Shown: positions 34,057 through 45,233 of the stretch, piece by piece
How the letters are laid out: every line of letters begins with the position of its first letter
How positions within the stretch are numbered: position 1 is the first letter of the stretch
Notes under the pieces: model-generated
Databases searched by the model: none
What the model saw: only the letters and a program-made list of their open reading frames with translations
What the model was told of the DNA's origin: nothing
Origin: Onthophagus taurus
Taxonomy: Eukaryota; Arthropoda; Insecta; Coleoptera; Scarabaeidae
Assembly: GCF_036711975.1 (NCBI RefSeq)
Contig: NC_091970.1
Span: forward strand, 4,905,501 to 4,969,500
Length of the DNA: 64,000 bases
Direction: 5' to 3'
Made by a program: the position numbers and the translations under genes

Positions 34057-37000
34057 TCAATATGAATTTACATTTTTATTTCTTGAGGTGTTAACGATAT
34101 CCATTAAGCATTTACCGAACTCTTCAATCACACGGCCTTTTATATCTTCTTCCGATTCCCCATTGGCTTCTAACGAACCAGCTACAGCAAATAAACAACT
34201 AGCCGTTGCTTCTATAACACCAATATGGTTTAATGCGTGTCTAAAACAAAAATTAATAAACACATTTTAGTATAATTTAATTTATTATTTACTTATTATT
34301 TGGAACTTTTTTTGGTCGAATTTGCAAGATATTTTCCGGTGGCATCGCAACATTATTATGTTGATTTTGAGATCTTCCAAACACCACCTCAACATTATGA
34401 GGTCTAACAGTCTTTTTATCCATGGTATCCTCAATATTCCGGCATCCAATACATTTACAATTACTCGAACACGCAATTTTCGCTTCGTAACACTCGCAAT
34501 AATTTTTTAAGCACCCCGATCGTTTGCAATTACACCCTTTGGTGTGTTTTCGTATCGGCAATTCACCCAAATCTTTAGATTTCCCAATTTTTGGACGAAA
34601 AGCGTTGGGGTTTCGATCCAAACAATTTTTAATCGCCCTTTGTCTATGTTCTTCATTATCTAAATTATTGTAACAATTCATGCAGTTACACATAAAGCAG
34701 AATTCGCCGTTTGCGAAGCAATCGCAGTAAAGTTTTAAACATTGTGATTTTGTGCAGTTGCAAGGTTTCCTTGGGCGCATTCCATTCGTTTCTAAGTTGA
34801 TCGTTTCGTTTTGGGGGACCACCGCATCTGAACTAATCGTTTTTGTTACTGAAGATCGAATTGGAACTGGTACTTTAGGGGTTGAGGTTCTTTGTAAATA
34901 ACTCGCCGGGACCATTAAAAGCTGACCGGCCGAGTTGTTTATGATACTTTGAGATTGAACCCCGGATAACGGCTTGGTGCCTTTTGGGGTGATTACATTC
35001 GCTTTCGATGTTGACTAAAACATTAATTAACTTAAATTTATTAAAAATTATTGAAATAAGACTTACTTTAACCTCCGATAAAACAATGTTTCCACTCTCC
35101 GAGTTATTAGCTAAAGCAACAACTTTGTTTCCGACCGTAACTGTTTGGGAGGTTTTCGTTGTTGTACTTGTTGTTGTGTTAGTCCCGGAATCGGATTGGG
35201 TTGTTACAAATTTAATGTATTGGACCTAAAAATAAATAATAAAATAAAATTAGTTTATTAAAAAGGAGGTTAGATTTTATCACAATAAGCTTCATAATTA
35301 ATTGAACTTTTATTCTAAAAACGATTAAATCTTTTAATTACGCTTAATTTGACTTGATTAATTAAAATAATACAAAAAAATAAATTTAAAAGTACTTATT
35401 TTGTTAAATAGTTCGTTCACAGATGGCGCTCATAATTTTTAAATTAATATTAATAACGAAATAAAATAATTTAATATTTAATAATACCATCTTTTTCTAT
35501 ATCGTATATATTTTTTAATAATTAATAACGATTTAAAATCAATTAGTTAATGTAAAATTTGAATTTAAAAAAAAATTATTTTCTTTTATATACAAAAACC
35601 TTTTTTTCTTCATGGACATAATAAACCCGTTTACATGTGCATAAATAAATATAGAAATGGTCATTTTATTAAATGGGGACATAAAAATAAATTAATAAGA
35701 TTAATCTAAAAAAAAATTATAGATATCTCGATTTTTTTCGGAATCAAAACAAAAACCTAAACAAACAACTGTCAAATAATGACAGTATAATAAAACATTT
35801 AGGAAAAACCCATCAAAATTTTCGTTAAATCGGGACCATCGCGATCACAGATATTCAGCAAAAATCCAAAAAGGATCACCCAAGAAAGAATAACCAACCA
35901 TACGTACCCCCTTTCCTGGAATATTAATTTGGTGGATTTGTCCTGCGGATATGGGCTGGTTTCCGCCGACTTGAATCAACTGATTTGGAGCGATCAGCGT
36001 CGGACTGCTCGTCGATTTCAGTAAAATACGTTGAGGCTGTTTTACCACTGTGTTTACTTGAGCTGAAGGTGCAGGAAGTATCTTCGCTGGAGTACGGACC
36101 TAAACGAAAACCAACAAAATGTATGATCCGTTTTATTTATTTATCTTTAATTTAATTTTAATTTTTATACCAATCTCAACCCTTTTTGTTGTGGCTTATT
36201 CAACAAAATGGCATGTTTAGTCGTAGCTCCAGCCGTTTGCGGCACCAACTTGGTGTTCGGCAACAACCCCATTTGTTGAGCTTGAGCCAACGTAATCGTT
36301 TTAGTCGGTGTTGAAATCGACGTAGAGACTTGTGTCACAACTTTAGGTTGCACATCACTTTTTTGAACCACCACGATTTGTTTATTATCTAAAAAAAGAA
36401 TCATAACACATTTTTTAGTTAAACGATTTAATTTTTATAATCACCGTAAGTTTTTAATTGCCCCGGTTTTGATACGGGTTGTAACTTTTTCATCACTACT
36501 TGTTTGGGGGTTGTACTCCCTTGAGTCACCGATTTTATAGTCGGCTTTATAGCAAGTGGCTTTCCTAGTTGAACATTTGATAAATTTATCGTTTGAGGGG
36601 ATAAAATTTTAAATTGTTGTCCATTTCCTAAAAAAATAATACACATTAATTAAGTTTAATTTAATATTTCAAATTAAAATTTAAAATTTTTTTGACATAA
36701 CCTCAAAATGTCAAAAAAAAATTTCAAATAAAATCCCAATAAATATTAACTTTTAACCCAAAATAATCAGCAAATACAAGTTTATTATATATTTTATATC
36801 ATATTTATATTATATTTAAGTAAATTTATTAAAATTAACACCAATTATAAATTTTTAGGTTATGTTATATTGAAATATTTTAAATCCATTTTCATTCAAA
36901 CGCATTTATTTCATCAAAATAAATCTCACCTTGTACTAATAAAAGTTGTTGTCCCGCCACGGGTTTAATAGCGTAGGGCATTTTAGTAGGTTTTGGAGCG

Positions 37001-37344
37001 ATGCTTAAAGGCCGTAAAGGAGGAACCGATTTGGGTTTAACATCGGGGAGGATTTCCTCCGCGTTGTCAGGCTCCATTTCAATCTCAATTTCTTGCGCGC
37101 CCAAATCAGTTTGAACGAGTTCTTCTTCTTCGGCTTCTTCAATATGCACCATAGACATTTCCTCCTCGGAAGCTATACACACATCTTTTAAATATATAAG
37201 TCGTATCTAACCGTTATATAAAGTCTCACCTTGATTATCTATATCAGAGGAAATGTTAAGGTTTTGAGAGAGTTCTGCGAATTGTTCTAATTCGGAGGAA
37301 CTTAAGGATGTTAGATTTGTTTCTTGTAGCGAAGCGTTCTCCAT
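34057..37344 (-). CDS. mip120: LIN54 / Mip120 DNA-binding subunit of the DREAM/MuvB complex, 675 aa
   Basis: Eight exons in phase: 37230-37344, 36930-37184, 36445-36627, 36171-36388, 35908-36099, 35067-35225, 34293-35014 and 34057-34240. The tesmin/CXC (CRC) region is complete: first CXC ([17 protein letters not shown]), the conserved spacer [11 protein letters not shown], second CXC ([19 protein letters not shown]). Upstream is a Gln/Thr/Pro-rich region including [17 protein letters not shown] and GVQYIKFV, as in LIN54. CRC proteins bind CHR elements of cell-cycle promoters; in flies Mip120 is part of dREAM/Myb-MuvB. An alternative in-frame acceptor for exon 2 (exon end 37172) would remove four residues. 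Length is between human LIN54 and fly Mip120. Confidence 0.93.
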
Positions 37345-37991
37345 CCTTTTGATTGATTTTGCGGTAATTAACACTTTTTTATATACACACCATGTATAAA
37401 AAGCGAGTAAGCGAGAAAACTATTTGAATTAGTATATATTAAAGTTTTACAATCATTTGACGTTTGAGGTTATGTAGCGCGTCACTTTTTAGCTCAATGG
37501 TTAAAAAATTATTACCAACATAAATGGATTGAAATATAAAATTAATTTCTTTTTTATTTTGTATTAATTTTTACAAATAAATAAATTAAATTATTAATTT
37601 TAAATACATTAATTAATTTATTTTGTTATAATTTAAAATGAAAAAGAAATTTCTTGACACTGACACTAAATTTAGGTTGGTATTTACATATTTTATAAAT
37701 AAATTTTATTTAAATTACTTTTATTTTAATTTGAGTTATAACAATTAAAGTTAAATGCCACGAATTTTAGTTAAAAATTTTTTTTTTGGAAAATTTGATT
37801 TATAAATAAATAAAAGAAAATCAAATGTGTCAAAATGAAAAATTTTGACAGTCGTTGACAGTAAGAATTGTAAACCGACCTGAAAAATATGGCTCCATTA
37901 AATTATTGTTGCAGTTGAATATCCACCGAAACAAAGAATAGGAGAGGATTAATACGTTATAGTTGTTATTATTGTATGGGATAAATAATAA
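37345..37991. other. Divergent promoter region, LIN54 and 117-aa protein gene
   Basis: 647 bp between two divergent coding starts. It contains one exact TGAGGTTATGT word at 37465 and otherwise only AT-rich sequence; the GACAGTAAGAATTG...AAATATGGC patch near 37860 is close to the plus-strand gene. Confidence 0.4.
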
Positions 37992-38393
37992 ATGGGCTTA
38001 GCTACGATCTTATGGAATATGCTGGATGAAACCGGCGGTCGACGGCGCCGCAATGAGACGGAAGCGGACGCCGAAGCACCACAAGAAGAAACCGTCTTCG
38101 GCGAAGAACCGGATTTGCATCAAGAAATCCCAGGGACGACGCCCCGGTTTGCAGCCACGCAAATTTTGAATTCGGAACCGAAAACCGAAGTGCGCATGAT
38201 CGAGTACAACAGGAGATGCGGACGCGGAAAAGGTTCATATAAAAACTGTTAAATTAAATATTAATAGTTTTTATTTTTAGGCAAAGATGATAAGGGTAAA
38301 GATGAGAAAGGACTCTTTCACTTCATGAAATGCGAGGATTGTTGTATTGACCCAGAAACAGGAGCGCACAATTTGGTAAAGATTCCGCCTTAA
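37992..38393 (+). CDS. Unrecognised charged small protein, 117 aa
   Basis: Two exons, 37992-38232 and 38281-38393, in phase across a 48-nt intron. The N-terminus (MGLATILWNMLDET) could be a short helix; then comes a very acidic/basic mixed stretch (GGRRRRNETEADAEAPQEE), a middle part ending in VRMIEYNRRCGRGKGKDD, and a compact C-terminus with a Cys cluster (MKCEDCCIDPETGAHNLV). No signal peptide by eye. Codon use is GC-richer than the flanks, which supports coding. I do not recognise the family. CxxCC could bind metal, an inference. Confidence 0.75.
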
Positions 38394-39408
38394 AGTTATA
38401 CAACCAAACACTCACGATGAACATTTTTAACGTTGCATTTTTGAAGAGTTTTAAAGTTTTTTTTTGTAAACTATTACAAAATTCGATGTTATTTTAATTA
38501 ATTATTTCAAGAATCATCACAGGAAATGATTTCAATCATTAGAATGAAGTTAGATGTTAATGTTTTGGGTGGGGATTGAGTTAGAGGGGATAGGTTTTAG
38601 GATCAATTTGGCAACACCGCACGGGAGGGTTCAGGTCATAAGGTCCCTTACCAAGTGACGTTGTTCGCGATATCAGCAATTTTATTCGAATATTAATTAA
38701 AAAAAAATTGTACGTGAGTTCATTTATAGAACCGTCTTATTAAATCATTAAAAACTCCCCAATTTTAATTCATACACAGTAAGTATTTTAACATTAATTA
38801 GAGATTTTAACCCTTTTCGCCGGCCTAATTAGCATAAAACGCATTTTTTGATTCAAGTTCCTTTATCACTTATTTTCAATAAATAAGCTTTTTTGATTTT
38901 GCCGGTGTCGCTTTGGGTTATGTAAGAAGGGTTAAATCGATATTTTCTGGGTAAAGTGTTGAAATAAACGCGTGGATCGATAAAAACGGGTGGTATTTCC
39001 CCTATTTCTCATGAATCGGTTTTAATTTTAATTAGATAGAATATTGGCCGGCGAAATAGGAATTAAGCCCGATTTGTGAAGATAACGGTGAAATTCCGCC
39101 ATTTTCCACGTTTTAATAGGTGCGCAATGGAGAAATGTTGCCAAGATTAAGTTAAAATTGAAACGGTCTACGTCACGTGACTGCGACTCGCCTTTTTACA
39201 TCTTGTTTTAGCTTAAAAATAATGTTCTATCTACGGTTTGAGACTATTAATAGTTTTGAATAATCTATGGGAGGGATTCTTTAGATTTTGTGCCTTAATT
39301 AACTAAAATACAAGTATATTCCAGTTAATGTAATGACGTAACAATTATTAACCTTTACACTTAGCTACTTTCTATCATAAAAATATCATAAAATTATTTA
39401 TTTAGATA
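38394..39408. other. Intergenic region upstream of porin
   Basis: About 1 kb containing the likely porin promoter and leader. Less AT-rich patches occur near 38580-38670 and 39100-39200; the latter carries GTCACGTGAC, an E-box (CACGTG) in palindromic context. Confidence 0.45.
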
Positions 39409-41450
39409 ATGGCTCCACCAGCTTATGGCGATCTTGGGAAAAATGCCGGCGATATTTTTAATAAAGGCTATCATTTTGGATTGATTAAGTTGGATTGTAA
39501 AACAAAAACCGGTTCAGGGGTGGAATTTAACACCGGCGGTAGCTCCAATCAAGAAACTGGAAAGGTTTTCGGTTCGCTCGAGACCAAGTACAATCTGAAA
39601 GAACATGGAATGACGTTTTCTGAAAAATGGAATACGGATAACACGCTCGGCACTGAAATTTCAGTTCAGGATAAGCTCGTCAAAGGGCTTAAACTCACTG
39701 CCAATTGCACCTTTGCCCCTCAAACAGGGTAAATATTTTATTGTTAACCCAAAAAAAAATTGTGTAATAAGGCGGATTAATTAATTAGAACTAAAAAACC
39801 TTATCTTATCATTCAAAAACAATTTTTTTGTTGTAAATTAAACCTTCAGAGTTAATTTTAAATCTTACATTGTAATTTTCGGTTTTAGAAACAAATCTGG
39901 TACTCTTTCGACCGCCTATAATAACGATTACACTGCTATAAATGCAAATGTTGATCTTGACCAAGCTAAGGGTCCTATTATCCAAGGTTCAGCTGTTATC
40001 GGTTATCAAGGTTGGCTGGCTGGTTATCAAGCGGCTTTTGATGCTGAAAATAAGAAGTTAACGAAAAATAACTTCGCCCTTGGGTTCTCAACTGGCGATT
40101 TCATCCTTCACACCAATGTGTAAGTTGATTTTATGAATATTAGTTATTAAAAAGAATTTTGAGGTTATGTTTCAAAACGTCAAAAAAAAGAATGTTTTTT
40201 ATTTTGATCAAAAAATTATGAAATCAATGAAATAATTTATTATTTTACCTTAAAATTCACGTAATTTTTTGTTTATTTACCAATTTAAATATAAAATTGA
40301 TTAAATTGGTTAATATGTCATTGTTGTTATATAACGCCATCTAGTGTTACATTTAAAATGATATTAATTTTTTACGAATAATTAAAACTTACATTCAAAT
40401 TCATTTATTTTTTTACGAATAATAATTAATATTATTTTTAAATTACTCACTTTTTATTTATCAATTCATTAATTAAAATAAAACTAAAACTAGAAAAGCC
40501 TTGAAAAGACTTTCAAACTTCAAAGATTCTAGTTTTAGTTTTATTTTTAACAGCAATTATGAAGCTAAATTAATTTAATTGAGATAAATTCATAATTCAC
40601 AAATTAAAATTTGATATAAATAAATGTCATTGTTATTATGTGGCGCCATCTATTAGCGCATTCAAAAATTATATTAATTTTTATTAAATTTAACATTTTT
40701 TAATTTATTTAATTTTTAACTAACAATAATAATTAAAACGATATTATTATTTAAATTCATCAAATCTATATTATAATTAATTAAATTGGAAATCATCAAT
40801 TTATGAAAAAATGTATAAATGTCATTGTTATATGTCGCGTTATCTATTAACATATTTAAAAGAATATATGTCAATTTTAATTGTCAAATTTTCTAACCTA
40901 AACATGATAATTTTTTAATGAAGTAATCTATGAAATTAATGAATTTTAAATCAAATTTAATGATTTTTGACGTTTATTTTGAGTGATTTTATTATTTTAA
41001 ATGGAATAGTTTAAAATTTAGATATCCTTTTTGGTATTAACCCCCCCAATCCTTTCCCATGATATTAAAACCATACATTGATAATAGCGATTTAAGCGAT
41101 GACGGTCGGGAATTTGGTGGTTCCATTTACCAGAGGGTGTCCCCCCGGCTTGAGACTGGTATTCAGTTAGCGTGGTCTTCTGGAAGTAATGACACCAAGT
41201 TTGGAATTGGTGCGAAGTACGATTTGGACAGAGATGCCGCTATTCGCGCTAAAGTAGACAACACCAGTCAAATTGGTTTGGGCTATCAACAACGTTTAAG
41301 AGATGGTAAATTTTTGTTTCAATTTAAATTTGATTTATTTATTTGGTTTATGTTTTAGGTATCACATTGACTCTATCGGCTTTGATTGATGGGAAGAACT
41401 TTAACGGTGGTGGCCACAAGATCGGTCTCGCCCTTGAACTTGAAGCCTAA
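39409..41450 (+). CDS. porin: Mitochondrial porin / voltage-dependent anion channel, 283 aa
   Basis: Four exons: 39409-39728, 39889-40119, about 41097-41305 and 41359-41450. The N-terminus [20 protein letters not shown] is the VDAC N-terminal helix, [17 protein letters not shown] begins the beta strands, and the eukaryotic porin signature region ([20 protein letters not shown]) and C-terminus LALELEA are present. The product is the 19-stranded outer-membrane channel passing ADP/ATP and metabolites. Length equals the family norm. Exon 3 has two in-frame acceptors (ATAATAG at 41087 and TTTAAG at 41096); the second gives the conserved [10 protein letters not shown] join, the first adds three residues. 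Intron 2 (980 nt) carries hairpin and CTCF-like repeats. Confidence 0.96.
40310..40865. repeat. Short repeats with CTCF-like core in porin intron 2 (three copies)
   Basis: TGTCATTGTT...GCCATCTA occurs at about 40314-40345, 40624-40653 and, diverged, 40836-40861. The best copy reads AAATGTCATTGTTATTATG then TGGCGCCATCTATTAGC. Similar copies lie at 43995-44030 and 44185-44220. Confidence 0.65.
40476..40547. repeat. Hairpin repeat family B, porin intron copy
   Basis: AAATAAAACTAAAACTAGAA pairs with TTCTAGTTTTAGTTTTATTT across a roughly 30-nt loop. Related hairpins: 41941-41983, 42268-42358 and 48874-48953. Confidence 0.8.
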
Positions 41451-42572
41451 GCGAATAAAAAGGAAAATATGGCAGATAAACCTGTATCTTCATCCTGCTA
41501 TTCTGTAGATATTTTTACTGTTCTCTCAGACATTTTAGGTAACAAATATAACATGTACTGGTTTAATCATTTTTTATTTCCGATGATGGGCGGCGGCCGG
41601 GCGCCCAGAAGAAACGTTTCACTTTTTGTCTTTATTTTTAGCAGTGAAATTGTATTGTAGCGTACTTTATTATGTAATATGCTATGTATTCGGGGCTTTT
41701 CGACCGCGCTCTATTTTTTTCCTTTTTTTCTTGTTTACAAAATCTGAAAAATTATTAATTAAAACTATGGTTGTATGGAAGCTTTTCAGTATAAACTGTT
41801 TAAAAGTATTATGTTTAAAAAATACACAGAATGTAACTAAAAAATGTTATTTATTTCATTACCTTTCTACAAAAAATGTTTTTAACCTTTTCTTTTGACA
41901 GATTAACCTTTATTAATTCAAGTCGAATTTAAATTAAAAAGTAAGTAAAACTAGAAAACAAAGTTTCTAGTTTTATTTCTTACAATCGATACTAAATTAA
42001 TTTAATTAAATAAAGATTCATTAAAGTAAATTTGTTATTAAATGTAATTGTTACAAAAAAAATTTTTTAACCTCACTTTTTTGTTGACATTAAAAAATTC
42101 AATATTCAATTTCAATGTTACCAACTTACATTAACTTTATTATTATAGCACAATTATTTTATCTTTTTTAACCTAATTTTATTTGACAGATTAATTAAAC
42201 CTTATTAATTCAAGACAAATTTAAATTAAAAAGTAATTAAATAATCATTTTTAATTAATCGTGAATAGAAATAAAACAAACTAGAAGCTTGTGGGGTTAA
42301 GCCGTGCATCTTGACGCATGGCTTAACCGCAAAGTTTCTAATTTTAGTTTTATTTCTTACAACCGATACTAAATTAATTAAAGTAAATTTGTTATTAAAT
42401 ATATTTGTTATAAAAAAATTTTTAACCTTATTTTTTTGTTGACGGATTAAAAAATCAAATTTCAATGTTACCAAATTACATTAACTTTATTATTAGCACA
42501 ATTATTTTATCTAATTATTTGCTTATAAAATATTTAAAAAAATTCAGAGTTAAATTGACATAGTTCTTAAAA
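41451..42572. other. Porin 3' flank with tandem hairpin repeat
   Basis: AATAAA right after the porin stop (41454) can end its transcript; the next 400 bp are AT-rich without a convincing gene. The rest is the duplicated family-B unit described separately. Confidence 0.5.
41893..42480. repeat. Hairpin repeat family B, two tandem units (about 290 bp each)
   Basis: Both units begin TTTGACAGATTAA...TTATTAATTCAAG, contain a hairpin (41941-41983: GTAAAACTAGAAA with TTTCTAGTTTTATTTC; 42268-42358: AAACAAACTAGAAGC, GGGGTTAAGCCGTGC, with the complementary arm), and end in the same AT tail TAAAGTAAATTTGTTATTAA...TTTTTAACCT. Confidence 0.75.
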
Positions 42573-43775
42573 TTAAACATGACAAAGTGTAGCATCGATT
42601 TGTTGTAAAGAAGGTATCATCATTTTAAGTTTCCTTCGATATGCTGGATCAGAGGCCACTGGATTTCTTTCCAAATAAATGGTGCCCAATTTAGGGAGCG
42701 TCCCCAACTTTTGTATCGAAACCCAATCAGAAATATCATTATCATTCAACTAAAATTTAAAATAAAAATAGTAAAAACCTAAATTAATTAAATAATTAAT
42801 TTACCCAAAGTTCCTCCATAAGATCAAGATGAAAAATATTATCAATAACCTTAATTTTATTTTTAGCTAAATCCAATGTATTCAACTCCTTGTTATCATC
42901 TAATTTCTCAATAACTGTAATTCCATTTTCTGAGACATACAACTGATCCAATTTAGTTAACTTTTCTAAATTCTCCAACATGGTAATTCGATTACTTTGC
43001 AGGCTTAAACATGTTAAATTCACCAATTTATCTAAATTTTCAATTTTAACAATTTTATTTTTCCCAAGATATAATTGCTCAACTGCTGTTAACGAATCCA
43101 AATTCTCTATAACTCGTATTTTATTATCTCCTAATTCCAGAAGTTGCAAATTATTTAATTCCCCCAAATTCTCAATTTTTGAGATTTTATTTGATGATAA
43201 AAACAATTTAGATAATTTTTTTAACGTACTCAATCCCTCAATCTGTTTGATTCGGTTAAAAGATAAATCTAATATCCTAAAAAGATAAAATAATTAATAA
43301 TTGATAAACGTGTTGAATTAAATTTACTCTAAATTAATTAAGGTTTCCAAATTCTCGATTTTCGTTATTTGGTTATCGTACAGCTCCAATTCGGTTAAAG
43401 TAACCAACATATCGATATTTTCGATTTTTTTAATTAAATTCCATCGCAAATAAAGACGTTCTATGCATCGTAACGGCTCCAAATTTTGTAATTTTCCAAT
43501 TCGGCCATGATTTAAATCTAGCTCAGTGGTGTCCGGGTCGATTACTATAATATCATTGACGGTTAAATCATCGGTTTTCTCTGAAAAAATAAAATGATTC
43601 ATTAAGATTTAATGATGTAGAGGTGAAAGTTTACCTTCTCCATCGGAAATTGCCTCCTCCACTGTTTCCATAGCTGAAATACATAAATATGAGTAAACAT
43701 TTTGGTGGAAATATATTAGATAATAAAATTAAGTGGAGTTTTTATACCTGGTTTGATTTCTTCTGAGGTAGCCAT
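42573..43775 (-). CDS. sds22: Protein phosphatase 1 regulatory subunit 7 (sds22), 322 aa
   Basis: Five exons in phase: 43748-43775, 43635-43673, 43328-43580, 42805-43276 and 42573-42749. After an acidic N-terminus the protein is an unbroken array of about eleven 22-residue SDS22-type leucine-rich repeats (LYLRWNLIKKIENID, LFLSSNKISKIENLG, LYLGKNKIVKIENLD), closed by an LRR cap (LGTIYLERNPVASDPAYRRK). Sds22 binds the PP1 catalytic subunit and regulates its assembly and localisation, affecting mitosis and epithelial integrity. The length and repeat count match orthologues. Confidence 0.95.
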
Positions 43776-44625
43776 TGAAATAACACAATTTTATGCGGCA
43801 AATAAAGAATGCCTCATTTGACGCAACCTGTCAAAATCATTTGACATTTGAGGGGTACCAAATTAAAAAAAATAATTTAACGAATTTTTTTTTTATATTA
43901 TTGGGATAACTTAGTTCTAATAAAATCCATATTATTTTTATATATAATTAATTAATTTGGTAATTATCAATTTGTGAAAAAATTTGGTTTATATAAATGT
44001 TATTGTTACTATGTGGCGCCATCTATTAACAAACAAAATAAAATTAATTAATTTCTCATTAAATGTTTAAAAAATTGCTAGATTAATTTAAAACGTTATT
44101 GCTTTTTAAATACATTCAATTTTTATTTTAATAATAATGAACTAATTTAATAATGATCAATTTGAAAACAAATTGATTTAAATAAATGTCATCGTTACTA
44201 TGGGGCGCCATCTATTAGCATATTAATTTTTTAAGAAATTTATTTTAAATTTAATTAACTAATATTATTGTAGTTAACGTACTGTTAATGAAATCATAAT
44301 TTCTTCCTAATCAATAAATTAATTAATTTAATTTCAAATTATTCAAAAACATAACCTAATTCATTTAATCCATCTCTTTTTATTAGTACTAAACACCGTT
44401 ATTTCCATCTCTTTTTAATTCAATAAAAAATTCATAGATAGCGTCATCGTTGGCATCCAAAACGAAAGTGCCGCCATTTTAGAAGGCCGTGGCGTTATTT
44501 GGTCACGCTTTTTTGTCCACGAGAACGCTAAGTTTTTAATCAAAACCTCGTTAAATACGCGTTTTTAACCGAAAGTAAACCAATTGTAACCTGTTCACTT
44601 AGAATTCGGAGTGCGCGCCCGAAAA
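43776..44625. other. Divergent promoter region, sds22 and SRSF2
   Basis: 850 bp between divergent coding starts. Two CTCF-like repeats lie in the middle (GCGCCATCTA at 44016-44025 and 44205-44214), and CATAGATAGCGTC near 44432 precedes the SRSF2 leader. Confidence 0.5.
43990..44225. repeat. Short repeats with CTCF-like core (two copies)
   Basis: ATAAATGTTATTGTTACTAT then GTGGCGCCATCTATTAAC at 43992-44030, and ATAAATGTCATCGTTACTAT then GGGGCGCCATCTATTAGC at 44182-44219. Same repeat as in porin intron 2. Confidence 0.7.
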
Positions 44626-45233
44626 ATGAGTTACGGAAGACCCCCGCCGCGGATTGACGGCATGGTATCGCTAAAAGTGGATAATTTAACTTATAGAACG
44701 ACCCCGGAGGATTTAAGACGTGTTTTTGAACGCTGTGGGGAAGTTGGGGATATCTATATACCCAGGGATCGATTTACGAGGGAAAGTCGCGGGTTTGCTT
44801 TTGTCAGGTAAAAAAATTAAAAACATAACCTCACTTTTTTTTTTTTTGTTAATGATTTTTGTGTTAGATTTTATGATAAACGCGATGCTGAAGATGCATT
44901 GGACGCTATGGATGGGCGTATGTTGGATGGAAGGGAGTTGAGGGTTCAAATGGCTCGATACGGGAGACCCACTTCGCCACATCGAAGGTATAGCCGATCT
45001 AATCGAAGGAGGTAAAATCATTTAATTGACTTAATTTATTAATTAATAAGATATATTTGCGTAGATCTCGTTCGCGTTCAAGGAGACGTAGCCGATCTCG
45101 TTCATATCGCAGAAGATCGCCGAGTCGGAGTCGTTCCCGATCTGATAGTAAAAGCTCGAGGGGTCGATCCAGGTCAAGGTCTAAATCTGAGAAGAGATCT
45201 GACAGCAAGTCACGATCTAGATCAAAATCGTAG
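44626..45233 (+). CDS. SC35: Serine/arginine-rich splicing factor 2 (SC35), 164 aa
   Basis: Three exons: 44626-44807, 44868-45011 and 45065-45233. One RRM (residues about 14-92) with RNP2 [10 protein letters not shown] and RNP1 [28 protein letters not shown] is the typical SC35 N-terminus. The C-terminal RS domain (residues about 100-164) is nearly pure Arg/Ser ([26 protein letters not shown]). SR proteins bind exonic enhancers and recruit U1/U2AF. The stop TAG directly abuts a possible donor (TAG|GTTAAA), with an acceptor TTTTTATAG at 45296, so a 63-nt 3' UTR intron is possible; SRSF2 is known to autoregulate through 3' UTR splicing in vertebrates. Confidence 0.94.

Noticed and set aside
41059-41358. 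ATG at 41059 as an independent start for a porin-like gene
   Set aside because: The ATG lies in the intron pyrimidine tract before porin exon 3; phase and conservation show it is not a start.
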